Positions 53,888-63,760 of a DNA stretch of 64,000 nt are shown here, one piece after another. Below the pieces are notes generated by a model. The model was not told the DNA's origin, searched no databases, and saw only the letters and a list, made by a program, of their open reading frames with translations. Within the stretch, counting starts at the first letter, position 1, and the number at the start of each line of letters is the position of its first letter. Origin of the DNA: Phaseolus vulgaris (Eukaryota; Streptophyta; Magnoliopsida; Fabales; Fabaceae); assembly GCF_000499845.2 (NCBI RefSeq), contig NW_027174147.1:1-64000 (forward strand), given 5' to 3'. The position numbers and the translations under genes are program-made.

Positions 53888-56800
53888 TACCCAGAGTGGC
53901 TAGCGAACGTGGTGCTGGTGCAGAAGTCAAATGGCAAGTGGAGGATGTGTGTGGACTTCACTGACCTCAACAAGGCATGCCCCAAAGACTCTTACCCCTT
54001 ACCCAGTATAGATGCTCTAGTGGATAGCGCGTCGTCAGGGGGGAAGCTACTCAGCTTCCTGGATGCGTTCTCAGGATACAACCAGATCAAAATGCACCCG
54101 ATGGATGAATGCAAGACCGCGTTCATGACTGAACGGTCTTGCTATTGCTACAAGGTCATGCCATTCGGACTAAAGAACGCGGGGGCTACCTACCAGCGAC
54201 TCGTGGATAGGGTGCTCTCGCCCATGCTGGGAAGGAACGTACATGCATATGTAGATGACATGGTGGTCACGTCCCAAGAGAAGAAGCACCATGCAGCCGA
54301 TCTGGAGGAACTATTCACCACCCTCGCCAAGTACAGGCTGAAGCTCAACCCTGAGAAGTGTATTTTTGGCGTGGAGGCTGGGAAGTTCTTGGGTTTCCTC
54401 TTAACAGAGCGGGGAATCGAAGCTAACCCAGAGAAGTGCGCAGCGATCGTGGCAATGAGGAGCCCGACGACGGTGAAGGAGGTGCAGCAACTCACCGGTC
54501 GCTTGGCAGCCTTATCCCGGTTTATGTCCGCTGGAGGGGAGAAAGGTCATCCGTACTTCCAGTGTCTTAAACGCAACAGCAGATTCCTTTGGACACAGGA
54601 GTGCGAGGAGGCCTTCATCAAGCTGAAGGAGTATCTGGCAAGCTCACCAGTCTTGCGTAAACCTCAGGTAGGCATCCCTCTTCGTCTATACTTCGCTGTG
54701 ACGGAGAGAGCAGTCAGCTCAGTCCTGGCACAAGAGCAAGATCAGGCCCAGAGGCCTGTGTACTTCGTGAGTAAAGTGCTGCAAGGCCCTGAAGCAAGGT
54801 ACCAGGCCCTCGAGAAGGCTGCCCTGGCGGTGGTATTTTCAGCAAGAAGACTCAGGCATTACTTCCACAGCTTCACAGTGGTGGTAATGACGGATCTGCC
54901 CATCCAAAACGTGCTGAAGAAACCTGACGTAGCAGGAAGGATGGTCAAGTGGGCGGTGGAATTGTCAGAGTTTGACATTCAGTACGAGCCCCGAGGACCG
55001 ATCAAAGGGCAGGTGTTCGTGGTCGAGCTGTCGTCGATCGCGACACCTGCAGAAGGTTTAGATTTCCGATGGGTGTTATCGGTGGATGGCTCCTCTAATC
55101 AGCAGGGGAGCGGCGCCGGAGTCATTTTGGAAGGCCCAAACGGGGTACTGATCGAGCAGTCCCTCCGCTTTGCCTTCAAGGCTAGCAACAATCAGGCGGA
55201 GTATGAAGCCCTGATCGCAGGAATGTTGCTAGCAAAAGAAATGGGAGCAAGAAACTTGCTGGCTAAAAGCGACTCTTTGCTAGTCACCGGGCAGGTTACA
55301 GGGGAGTTCCAGTCAAAAGATCCCCAGATGGCAGCATACCTGGAATATGTACAGCTCCTGAAGACGTCCTTCACCGAGTTTGAATTGGTGCACGTGCCAA
55401 GAGAGCAAAATGCCAGAGCAGACCTGCTTGCCAAGCTGGCCAGCTCAGACAAGGGGAGGAAGCAGAGGACCGTCATTCAGGAGACCTTGAAGGTACTGCG
55501 AGCGTTCGTGTCAGACAACCAGGTACTTCATGTGTACAAATCAATGGAGCGTCTGACGATCGGTCATCGGTCGTTGACTCAAGAAACGTTGAAAGCGCCG
55601 AGGGTGAGAGCGCGACCGTCGAAGATCGATGAGTCGATGGAGGTCTGCGCGGTGAAGGAACCCGACACGTGGATAACACCGTACCAGTTGTACTTAGAAG
55701 ATGGTGTACTCCCACTTGACGTGGCAGAGGCAAAAAGGATAAAGAGGAGCTCGAGTAAGTTTACTCTAATTGATGGAAACCTCTTTAGATTTGGATTTTC
55801 TCACCCTGTGCAGATCTGCGCGCACGGCGAGCAATGCACCAGACTCATGTCTGAGCTGCACGAGGGGGTGTGCGGAAGCCATGTAGGTGGTCGCGCTTTG
55901 GCAAGTAGGATACTCCGCGCGGGGTACTACTGGCCAAAGCTGAAGGAAGACTGCGTGAGGTTTGCTCAGCGTTGCAAACAGTGTCAACTTCACGCAGACT
56001 GGCACAAGGCACCTCCTGAGGAGTTGAGGTCCATCCATAGCCCGTGGCCATTTCACACATGGGGGATCGACATCCTAGGACCTTTCCCCCTGGCGATAAG
56101 GCAGATGAAGTTTCTCATCGTGGCCATCGAGTACTTCACCAAGTGGGTGGAGGCAGAACCAGTCGGACACATCACCGCACAGAAAGTCGAGCACTTTGTC
56201 TGGAAGAACATCGTCTGTCGCTTCGGAATACCCAAGAGGTTCGTCTCCGACAATGGCACCCAGTTCACGAGTCATCGGCTGAGGAAGATGTGTGAGGAGT
56301 TAAAGATACAGCAGGTTTTCGCTTCAGTGGAACACCCACAAACCAATGGGCAGGTGGAGTCGGCCAACCGAGTACTGCTCAGGGGGCTGAAGCGAAGACT
56401 AGACAAGGCTAAAGGAGGCTGGGCAGAGGAGGTCCCCAGAATCGTATGGTCTTATCATACCACCCCACAGTCCAGCACCCATGAGACACCCTTCAGGCTT
56501 GTCTACGGGACAGACGCCATGATTCCCGTGGAGATACAGGAGAGCTCCCCCAGATTCTTGAATTTCATTGCTGAAGAGTCCAATGAAGAGCGAAAGGTGA
56601 ATCTCGACCTACTGGACGAAGTGCGAGAAGAAGCCAGAGTCAGTGCTGAAGCCGTAAAGAGAAGAGTAGAACGGAGGCATAACTCTAAGGTGAGGCTCAG
56701 GCGCTTCCAGGAAGGTGATCTGGTGATGAGAAAGGCGCATCAGAATGAGATGGAGAACAAGTTGTCTCCAAAGTGGACAGGCCCGTACAGAGTGGTTGAG

Positions 56801-56896
56801 ACGTTGGAGAATGGAGCTTATCGGCTAGAAACTCTGGAGGGAGGAGCAATCCCCAGAACGTGGAACGCCACCCACTTAAAATTTTACTTCAGTTAA
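53888..56896 (+). CDS. D2 reverse transcriptase, RNase H, second RNase H and integrase
   Basis: A 995-aa uninterrupted stretch from 53909, cut off from gag by upstream stops. RT: WRMCVDFTDLNKACPKDSYP, catalytic YVDD at residues 114-117. RT-linked RNase H: LRLYFAVTERAVSSVLAQEQ, ALEKAALAVVFSARRLRHYF. Second RNase H: WVLSVDGSSNQQGSGAGVIL, NNQAEYEALIAGMLLAKEMG, HVPREQNARADLLAKLASSD; three residues are missing before it (GQVFVVELSS versus an ADF-containing form in D1). Integrase: HEGVCGSHVGGRALASRILR with CKQCQLHADWHK (HHCC), GIDILGPFPLAIRQMKFLIV, VSDNGTQFTSHRLRKMCEEL, QTNGQVESANRVLLRG, and C-terminal WTGPYRVVETLENGAYRLET. It lacks its own start, so it depends on gag-pol translation and is probably not expressed as is. 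Confidence 0.93.
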   Translation, partial: YPEWLANVVLVQKSNGKWRMCVDFTDLNKACPKDSYPLPSIDALVDSASSGGKLLSFLDAFSGYNQIKMHPMDECKTAFMTERSCYCYKVMPFGLKNAGATYQRLVDRVLSPMLGRNVHAYVDDMVVTSQEKKHHAADLEELFTTLAKYRLKLNPEKCIFGVEAGKFLGFLLTERGIEANPEKCAAIVAMRSPTTVKEVQQLTGRLAALSRFMSAGGEKGHPYFQCLKRNSRFLWTQECEEAFIKLKEYLASSPVLRKPQVGIPLRLYFAVTERAVSSVLAQEQDQAQRPVYFVSKVLQGPEARYQALEKAALAVVFSARRLRHYFHSFTVVVMTDLPIQNVLKKPDVAGRMVKWAVELSEFDIQYEPRGPIKGQVFVVELSSIATPAEGLDFRWVLSVDGSSNQQGSGAGVILEGPNGVLIEQSLRFAFKASNNQAEYEALIAGMLLAKEMGARNLLAKSDSLLVTGQVTGEFQSKDPQMAAYLEYVQLLKTSFTEFELVHVPREQNARADLLAKLASSDKGRKQRTVIQETLKVLRAFVSDNQVLHVYKSMERLTIGHRSLTQETLKAPRVRARPSKIDESMEVCAVKEPDTWITPYQLYLEDGVLPLDVAEAKRIKRSSSKFTLIDGNLFRFGFSHPVQICAHGEQCTRLMSELHEGVCGSHVGGRALASRILRAGYYWPKLKEDCVRFAQRCKQCQLHADWHKAPPEELRSIHSPWPFHTWGIDILGPFPLAIRQMKFLIVAIEYFTKWVEAEPVGHITAQKVEHFVWKNIVCRFGIPKRFVSDNGTQFTSHRLRKMCEELKIQQVFASVEHPQTNGQVESANRVLLRGLKRRLDKAKGGWAEEVPRIVWSYHTTPQSSTHETPFRLVYGTDAMIPVEIQESSPRFLNFIAEESNEERKVNLDLLDEVREEARVSAEAVKRRVERRHNSKVRLRRFQEGDLVMRKAHQNEMENKLSPKWTGPYRVVETLENGAYRLETLEGGAIPRTWNATHLKFYFS

Positions 56897-57794
56897 GTTG
56901 TAAAGTATTTGCGTTCTCGCGCTAAAGATACATGCTCTGTATATAGTGGAAACAGTTGAACAGACAAGGGGGCACTCTTTTCCCTAAGGAGGGTTTTTGA
57001 CGAGGCCACCCAATGAAAAGATTTCCAGCATATCAAGTGTGCGCAAGTATTAAAGTTAAAATCCTCCTTGCCCCAGGCGCAAGTGCAGGTGATCGGTTAG
57101 GCCTTACTCGCCCTAGGCGCGAGTAGTGGCACTGATCTAAGTCTTCCTCACCCCAGGTGTGAGTGCAGGCGACTAGGGTTTGAAAAGCCAGGGATGCTAG
57201 TAAGACCAAGAGAGGGAAAGGAAAGATTTTGACAAATGTCCTTACCCACTTGGCATACACCAATATTGGCCCAGTAAGGCTCTTAGTTTGAAACCCTTCT
57301 CACCCCAGGAGTGAGGCAGGGAATGAACGACCCAATCCGCCAAAGGGTGATGACCTTGGGGAAGGTAAGAGGGGTTAGCGAGAAACACTTTTCTTTCCCC
57401 AAAACAAGGCATCACCTCGAGCGATCGATGTCAAAGTCCTCTATGCACTTAGCGCTAGAGCGACAGAGAAGCTAAGTGAAGACCGAAGAACGATGACTGA
57501 TGAGTCGTCAGTGATTGGCTAGTGGTACAAAGCAGCGCACAAGAACTGTTAAAGACACAGCTAAGGAAGTTGTTAGTCGCGATCAAAGTAGAGGCCAAGA
57601 TCAAAGGAGGCAGATCGCGCTAGGCCTAAGCTGGTTAACATTTAGTCGTGTGCAAAGGAAAAGACAAAGCTTAAGAAAACGCGGAGAAAAAGATATGCGT
57701 CTGAAACTAGTATATATTAAGCGACAAAGTTTATACAAGCTCAAGTACAACAAATTATGCAGAAGTGTGAAATTACAAAGAAAAAAGAAAGAGC
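56897..57794 (+). other. D2 3' UTR with post-pol block and short repeats
   Basis: 56968-57020 holds the conserved block GGGGGCACTCTTTTCCC, GGAGGGTTTTTGACGAGG and CACCCAATGAAAAG; the AATAAA of the other copies is AATGAA here. 57060-57180 has about three irregular copies of a roughly 55-bp unit (CCTCCTTGCCCCAGGCGCAA type), related to the D1 array core. AATTACAAAG at 57771-57780 lies just beyond the antisense gene stop. No gene was recognised. Confidence 0.65.
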
Positions 57795-59101
57795 TCAATG
57801 AGGAGGGGTGAGCTTTCCATCTACCACTTCGTGATAAATGCTGAATTGCGAGAGGTCCAAATCTGGGAGAACGCATCGGATCTGCTCGAGCGCCAGCTTG
57901 AATCCGTCAGTAAGGGCGTCAGCACCCACATTCATCAGATCGGCTTTCTCAGCCTCTAGTTTTTGCTTTGAGGCCTCCGCAGCATTTTTCTCGGTGGTAA
58001 GGGCAGCAAGGGAAGAGGCAGCTTCTTCCAATTGGCGCTTTGCTTCAGACAGTTTTTCCACCACCTCCTCAAGTTTCTTCTCCCCAGTAGCGGCCACTTC
58101 CCTGGTGGACTCGAGCTCCCCCACTAGTCGAGAGTTCAGTTGGCGTAGGGAGGAGGTCTCGGCCCGCAGTTGCACCACCTCGCAGTCCAGTGAATTGACG
58201 GCTTGCCCCATCAAGATCTCAGTCTTGATGGTCTCTTGGACCTGCGCTAGGTACTCTCTCCTAGCTTTTTCCACCATGCCCCTCATCAGATCTACGGACC
58301 CTTGGACAGCTTCGAAGTCACTTTGCAGTGACTCCTTGTCATGCTCAAGCTCCTTTACCCTCTTCTCCAGGGCTATTTGTTTGCGGTGCTGGGTGGAAAA
58401 CTCCAAAGAAAGCACCATCTGCCTAGCCAGGTGCATATCCACCTCATCTCCGTTACATTCGACGAGCTCTCGGTTGCAGATGAGCTGTCGAACCAAGGTG
58501 ATGACCCGGCTGAAGTTCTCGTGGCTAGCCCCAGAGACGCTTGGTCGCGAGCTGGCCCCACCACATTCAGCAGTAGCAGCGGAGGTTGGCAGTGGTGGTG
58601 GGAGACCCCCCGGATGAGCAGAAGCGCCCCCAGCAGGAGGAGCAGATTGACCAAGAGATTGGCCTGCTGGGGGGGAAGATGGTGGTCGAGGAGCTGGAGA
58701 TGGTTGTTGACAGGGAGAGGGAAGGCACGTGGCCACTAGGGCAGGTTGAGTAGAGGGAGGAGGGGGTGAACCTTCCTCTACCTCCACCACCTCAATCTCC
58801 CCAGGTTGAAGAGATGAGGCCCCCTCAACCGCTGGTAGTTTCCTCTTGTGGTGTACAAGAGGAGAGCCAGAACTCTCCTCTTCTGTTGAGGGAGCAGGAG
58901 CAGCAGCAGCAGCAGATGAAGGAAAGGCCTTCACCAGCTTCCTTCTTTTCCTTCCTTGCTCGGGGCCTTCAGCTGGCGCGACCGAGAGAAGAGGGGCTGC
59001 AATAGGGTCGGTGGTGGAAGAAGAGGAGCCCGTCCCTTTGGCCCCCCGGAGTTTGGCAAGCTCCAGCAAAGCCTTCCTCCTATCCTTCCCTGACATTGTA
59101 T
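57795..59101 (-). CDS. D2 antisense gene, coding exon 2 (Pro-rich and coiled coil)
   Basis: 1307 bp, open to the stop at 57795-57797. After the join it reads DTMSGKDRRKALLELAKLRG, a basic patch (QGRKRRKLVKAFPSS), long Pro/Ser/Ala-rich low complexity with PPPP runs, then HENFSRVITLVRQLICNREL, a coiled coil of about 160 residues (KQIALEKRVKELEHDKESLQ, EVVQLRAETSSLRQLNSRLV, KKLEEVVEKLSEAKRQLEEA, KNAAEASKQKLEAEKADLMN), and the end DGFKLALEQIRCVLPDLDLS ... YHEVVDGKLTPPH. The basic patch could be a nuclear localisation signal. The same layout occurs in B1 and B2. Antisense extra genes between pol and the 3' LTR have been reported for Tat elements; their function is unknown. If unspliced, translation could start at ATG 59096. 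Confidence 0.85.
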
Positions 59102-59217
59102 CTACATCGAAGGGAAAAAGAAAAGTTAGATGGCCTAGTTATGCAAGTAAGTCAAAACGTATGCAAGCATGCATGAGAATGTGCGAGTATCCTAAGAGGT
59201 GGAAGAAGAAGAGCTAC
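59102..59217 (-). other. D2 antisense gene, predicted intron 2
   Basis: 116 bp. Donor ATAG|GTAGCTC (first base 59217) and acceptor CCCTTCGATGTAG (last base 59102) after a pyrimidine tract TTTTCTTTTTCCC. Joining gives ATA G|AT ACA ATG TCA, keeping both coding exons in one frame. In B2 the donor and acceptor are at the same place and in the same phase. Confidence 0.7.
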
Positions 59218-60055
59218 CTATGTATTTTTTCAGGGCCAACACATCGAACTCATGTTTGATGAGGAGTGCAGAGTTGTACTTGGCCCCCAGGAACAGCCCA
59301 CATAGCTCGCGCTCGTAGGGGGGCATGGCTTCGAGATCCCGGGGTTTCTTGAACTCAACCGCAGGAACCCAGTAGAGGGGGTACCCCTCGAGCAACGTTG
59401 GACTTTGTGGGGTGGCAGATATCATGTAGAACCTGCCTTTCCAATCTTTGAAGGATTGCTGATACAGGCCCAAGAGCACCCGTCCGGCAACCCCGTTCAG
59501 GCTAACCCAAGACCTGTCCCCGGGGTTCTTCGCCTCGAAGAAGTAGAGGAACACGTCCACGGAGGCGTTATGCCCGAAGTAATTGCAGAGAATTTCAAAT
59601 GCCCGGATGAAAGCCCAGGCATTTGGATGGAGTTGGCAGGGTGCGACGTTCAACTCCATCATCAGCTCCTTCTCGAAAAAGGTGAAGGGCAGGCGTAGCT
59701 TCAACCTTTTGAAGACGACAGAGTAGACAAAGATGAAGGGCACCCCATTGGTGGCCCTATCGTCCGCGCAGATGGGCATCCCTCGAGGAGGAATGCAGAT
59801 TCGGATGTTAAAATCGTTTTCCCTGTCGATGGCGCAAGAAGGCTCATCGGGGTTGTTGCTCAGCAGGGATGTGAGGTGGCCCTGGGGCAGTAGGGTGGAG
59901 GTTTCGGCGAGCAGCGCCAGGGGGGCCCAGTCGTAGACCCTGGCGTTGTCGTGGTAGGAGGTTGCAACGGGTGGTGGTGGAGTTGGCGCACTTGTGGAAG
60001 GCTGTGCACTAGAAGACGAGGCAATAATACGAGCGGTTTGTTTCAAGCGAGCCAT
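59218..60055 (-). CDS. D2 antisense gene, coding exon 1 (Transposase_28-like domain)
   Basis: 838 bp from ATG 60055 (MARLKQTARIIASSSSAQPS) to the donor at 59218/59217. The ATG lies 10 bases after a predicted 3' splice site. Motifs: YDWAPLALLAETSTLLPQGH, MPICADDRATNGVPFIFVYS, LRLPFTFFEKELMMELNVAP, QLHPNAWAFIRAFEILCNYF, VDVFLYFFEAKNPGDRSWVS, SFKDWKGRFYMISATPQSPT, LEGYPLYWVPAVEF, LLIKHEFDVLALKKYI. The exon is open throughout. Joined to exon 2 it predicts a 714-aa protein. The N-terminal MARLKQTAR resembles the start of histone H3 (ARTKQTAR), probably by chance. Function is unknown. Confidence 0.87.
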
Positions 60056-60400
60056 CGCGAGATAGCTGCAATGGAGGAAAAACGAAAAGTCAGAATGAAT
60101 GGAAGAAGAGGGAATGATGAATGGTTCGGTGAAAACAAAGAAGATGAATGCATGATAAAGAGAAAGATGAATGCAATCGGTAAGAATAACCTAAGTGGAC
60201 CAAGGAAGAAGAAAAACCATACCTTTGAATGATCGCAAGAGTCTTGAAGGTAAAAAGCGGGAAGAAGGATGGAAGCGCAGAGAGAGAGTTCGCAGAAAGT
60301 CTAAGAGTTGATTGAAGAAGATGGAGAAACAGTGAAGGCGCGCGCCTATTTGAAAAAGGGAAGCGCTAGCGACACACCACGCTGGCCGTTGATGCGTCCA
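60056..60400 (-). promoter_or_regulatory. D2 antisense gene: 5' UTR intron and leader
   Basis: Predicted intron 60066-60222 (157 bp): donor TCAAAG|GTATGG, acceptor TCCATTGCAG|CTATCTCGCG then ATG. Upstream on the minus strand lies a C/T-rich leader (CTCTCTCTCTGCGCTTCC) and, further up, CAAATAGG as a weak TATA candidate near 60347-60354. Confidence 0.62.
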
Positions 60401-60551
60401 CGCGTCGCAAGATTAAGGGAGGAAGTTGTAACGTTAAAGGGGCCGCACGTGAGGTGGCACGAGATGTGGCCCACATGTCACGTGGACCGAGGGCACGACC
60501 ACTCATTCTCTTCGCTGAGAACGAGTTCACAGCTCGAGACTAGGGGGCTTG
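60401..60551 (+). promoter_or_regulatory. D2 pre-LTR region with polypurine tract
   Basis: GAGACTAGGGGGCTTG (60536-60551) lies directly before the 3' LTR. CGAG (60522-60525) and CTCG (60533-60536) can pair around a 7-base loop. The rest holds ACGTG-containing phrases but no gene. Confidence 0.75.
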
Positions 60552-61688
60552 TGATCCGGTCGGTCATCGGTAGTCGATGACGTCAGCAGAAGATAACCAC
60601 GTGGACCACTCGCAGGGTGACACGTGGACCAGGTTACAGATAGATCAGGGTGAACGTGATCGGTTGTCAGTAACCAAGTGACCACCGACAGATCAGGCGG
60701 CAGAGAAGTCAGGGGACAGATCACCCAGAACGGTGATCGGTGGTCAGTAACCAAGTGGCCACCAACAGACCAGTTCCCAGATGAACGCCTGGGGGCAGAA
60801 CGCGAGAAGCAATAGAGCACTGATCAGTCATCGGGGTCTCGTGTTACACGCAGTTAAACTGGGACTGAGGTTCCCAGCGAGAGCTTTACGCATGGACCTC
60901 GCATGAGCACATCTCAGGGAATCGTGCACGAGAGTGGCCTGAGGGAGCTAGTAAACCGGTCAGTGACTGGTGATTCCCTCAACCCATTACGTGCGTGACA
61001 CCGTGAAGGGTAAGCCGTTTACGCAGAGAGCAACGCTTGGTGAGTGTGCGTAGACCAGCCACACCTGGCGTTCTCTTGAGAGTATGCGATTTACCCAGAT
61101 GGAAGAAATATGCTAAGTTACTCCGCAAGGGAATAACTTAGGCGCACAAAGAGAAGCGCTAGAGCCCTTCAAGTAGTGCCACGTGTATGGTTAGATGTGA
61201 GTTGCATGCCTCCACGTGTCATCATCTAAGAAGGGCGCGGTCCAGATAAAGGTGCACTCCGTACCGCTAAAGGTACAAACAAGTGCAGCCAAGCGCAGAG
61301 ACGCGCAGACACTCACACTCTACTGATTCTAGAGGTACGTTGTCGCAGAAAAGCATAACAGGGGCATAACAGAATTCTGTTAGGCCCAGATACAGGCAGA
61401 GGCATAAAAGAGAATCAGGGTGAGATTCAGAGAGAGGAGAAAAAAAAAAGAGGGAGAGAGCAAGAGTTTTCACACACACTACTAGTTTTTCTCATTGGTG
61501 GTTCTGTGATCTAACTTGATCGTCGGAGTGCAAACGACCGCTAGAGGCGCCGTCTGTGTGTTTTGCAGGTCGCGTTTGGAGATCCTAGAGAAGGTTCTAA
61601 GGGTGATTTTGCAAATAACACAGTCGCGTAGACGGGGCGGAGAGAGCTGCGAAGCGATTCCTCCACGCTCGAGTTGTCGGCAGGATCA
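60552..61688 (+). repeat. LTR-D, 3' LTR of D2
   Basis: 1137 bp, TGATCCGGTCGGTCATCGG to GTCGGCAGGATCA. It keeps 266 bp (60997-61262) that the 5' LTR lost; both edges of that segment carry CGT. The outer TSD TCACC follows. Confidence 0.95.
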
Positions 61689-61693
61689 TCACC

Positions 61694-61820
61694 CAAATTG
61701 ACAGAACCGTTTAGAATAACCGAAGCACTCGGGAACGGCGCCTACCGTTTGGAAACACTGGAAGGAGGGGCGATTCCCCGCACTTGGAACGCCACCCATC
61801 TCAAGTTTTATTATAGTTAA
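61694..61820 (+). pseudogene. D1 integrase C-terminus (continued after D2)
   Basis: Reads FRITEALGNGAYRLETLEGG, then AIPRTWNATHLKFYYS and a TAA stop at 61818-61820. It continues the integrase cut at 50538. It is too short to stand alone but lines up exactly with the ends of D2 and B2 integrase. Confidence 0.9.
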
Positions 61821-62109
61821 AGCATTGTAAGTAGCAATTAACTTGAATAGTTTGAGATGTTTAAGTTAAAACAGTTTTTCAAGGGGGCACTCTTTTTCCC
61901 TAAGGAGGGTTTTTTAACGAGGTCACCCAATAAAGAAGGTTTCGAAGTTTATCAAAGTTTCCAAGTTTATTAAGTCTGCATGTTTATCGTTTTAAGTTTT
62001 CGAAGAAAAGACTTTGTCGTCCTTGTGTTATTTAGGGCAAATTCAGATCACATGCATTCAGTACAAAATTTTAAAGCATAAAGTTTTAAGTCCTCATCGC
62101 CATTTGGTG
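61821..62109 (+). other. D1 3' UTR with post-pol block and AATAAA
   Basis: 61883-61935: GGGGGCACTCTTTTTCCC, GGAGGGTTTTTTAACGAGG and CACCCAATAAAG, the clearest copy of the block shared with B1, B2 and D2. No gene follows. Confidence 0.7.
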
Positions 62110-62344
62110 ATCGGAGGCACAAGTATGAAGTTTTTAGTCCTCCTCACAGTGAACGAGTGTAGGCGAGAAGAGGTTAAAAAAGTCCTCCTCGCCGTGAGCG
62201 AGTGTAGGCGAGAAGAGGTTAAAAAAGTCCTCCTCGCTGTGAGCGAGTGTAGGCGAGAAGAGATTAAAAAGTCCTCCTCGCCCTGAGCGAGTGTAGGCGA
62301 GAAGAGATTAAAAAAGTCCTCCTCGCCGTGAGCGAGTGTAGGCG
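62110..62344 (+). repeat. 45-49-bp tandem repeat in D1 3' UTR
   Basis: About five copies of GTCCTCCTCGCCGTGAGCGA followed by GTGTAGGCGAGAAGAGGTTA, with small length differences in the following A run. It leads directly into the 108-bp array, whose units contain the related phrase GTCCTCCTCACCCTCGAGTG. Confidence 0.92.
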
Positions 62345-63760
62345 AGAAGATATTGCAAGTCCTCAGTGCATTCGGCGGGAGAGGAGATGTAACCCCTGGG
62401 CAATGTAGAGGCACCAGATAAAGTCCTCCTCACCCTCGAGTGAGTTCGGGTAAGAACAGATTGCAAGTCCTCAGTGCATCCGGCGGGAGAGGATTTGTAA
62501 CCCCTGGGCAATATAGAGGCACCAGATAAAATCCTCCTTACCCTCGAGTGAGTTCAAGCAAGAACAGATTGCAAGTCCTCAGTGCATCCGGCGACAGAGG
62601 AGATGTAACCCCTGGGCAATGTAGAGGCACTAGATAAAGTGCTCCTGACCCTCGAGTGAGTTAAGGCAAGAACAGATTGCAAGTCCTCAGTGCATCCGGC
62701 GGGAGAGGAGATGTAACCCCTGGGCAATGTAGAGGCACCAGATAAAGTCCTCCTCACCCTCAAGTGAGTTCAGGCAAGAACAGATTGCAAGTCCTCAGTG
62801 CATCTGGCAGGATAGGAGATGTAACCCCTGGGCAATGTAGAGGCACCAGATAAAGTCCTCCTCACCCTCGATTGAGTTTAGGCAAGAAGAGATTGCAAGT
62901 CCTCAGTGCATCCGCCGGGAGAGGAGATGTAACCCCTGGGCAGAGGCACCAGAAAAAGTCCTCCTCACCCTCGAGTGAGTTCAGGCAAGAACAGATTGCA
63001 AGTCCTCAGTGCATCCGGCGGGAGCGCAGATGTAACCCCTGGGCAATGTAGAGGCACCAGATAAAGTCCTCCTCACCCTCGAGTGAGTTCAGGCAAGAAC
63101 AGATTGCAAGTCCTCAGTGCATCCGGCGGGAGAGGAGATGTAACCCCTGGGCAATGTAGAGGCACCAGATAAAGTCCTCCTTACCCTCGAGTGAGTTCAA
63201 GCAAGAACAGATTGCAAGTCCTTAGTGCATCTGGCGGGAGAGGAGATGTAACCCCTGGGCAATGTAGAGGCACCAGATAATGTCCTCCTCACCCTCGAGT
63301 GAGTTCAGTCAAGAACAGATTGCAAGTCCTCAGTGCATCCGGCGGGAGAGGAGATGTAACCCCTGGGCAATGTAGAGGCACCAGATAAAGTCCTCCTTAC
63401 CCTCGAGTGAGTTCAAGCAAGAACAGATTGCAAGTCCTCAGTGCATCTGGCGGGAGAGGAGATGTAACCCCTGGGCAATGTAGAGGCACTAGATAATGTC
63501 CTCCTCACCCTCGAGTGAGTTCAGTCAAGAACAGATTGCAAGTCCTCAGTGCATCCGGCGGGAGAGGAGATGTAACCCCTGGGCAATGTAGAGGCACCAG
63601 ATAAAGTCCTCCTCACCCTCGAGTGAGTTCAGGCAAGAACAAATTGCAAGTCCTCAGTGCATCCGGCGGGAGAGGAGATGTAACCCCTGGGCAGTGTAGA
63701 GGCACCAGATAAAGTCCTCCTCACCCTCGAGTGAGTTCAGGCAAGAACAGATTAGAAGAC
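62345..63760 (+). repeat. 108-bp tandem repeat array, 13 units, with 216-bp higher-order pattern
   Basis: GCAAGTCCTCAGTGCAT-type phrases recur at 62355, 62463, 62571, 62679, 62787, 62895, 62998, 63106, 63214, 63322, 63430, 63538 and 63646: spacing 108 except one of 103 (a 5-base deletion). Two adjacent unit variants (TTCAAGCAAG with GCATCTGG, then ATAATGTCC with TTCAGTCAAG) occur as a pair at 63166-63322 and again at 63382-63538, a 216-bp higher-order repeat. Position between pol and the missing 3' LTR matches the repeat-prone 3' UTR of Tat elements. Confidence 0.95.

Larger units (their letters stand above)
50539..61688 (+). mobile_element. Element D2: complete 11.15-kb Tat-lineage element (TSD TCACC)
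   Basis: Full length with both LTRs (905 and 1137 bp), primer site, gag, protease, RT, two RNase H domains, integrase, 3' UTR, an antisense two-coding-exon gene, and PPT. TCACC flanks it at 50534-50538 and 61689-61693. Gag-pol has one frameshift and four in-frame TAG stops, while the antisense gene is open throughout. It is the best model in this window for the structure of the Tat families. Confidence 0.95.

Noticed and set aside
59998..60055. Histone H3-like N-terminus (MARLKQTAR) in the D2 antisense protein as possible histone mimicry
   Set aside because: B2 and A2 have different N-termini (MAKTKTT, MTRSKIT) and the match is only about eight residues, so chance is the simplest explanation.
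62345..63760. CRISPR-like array
   Set aside because: Repeats are contiguous 108-bp units without unique spacers, in plant retrotransposon context.
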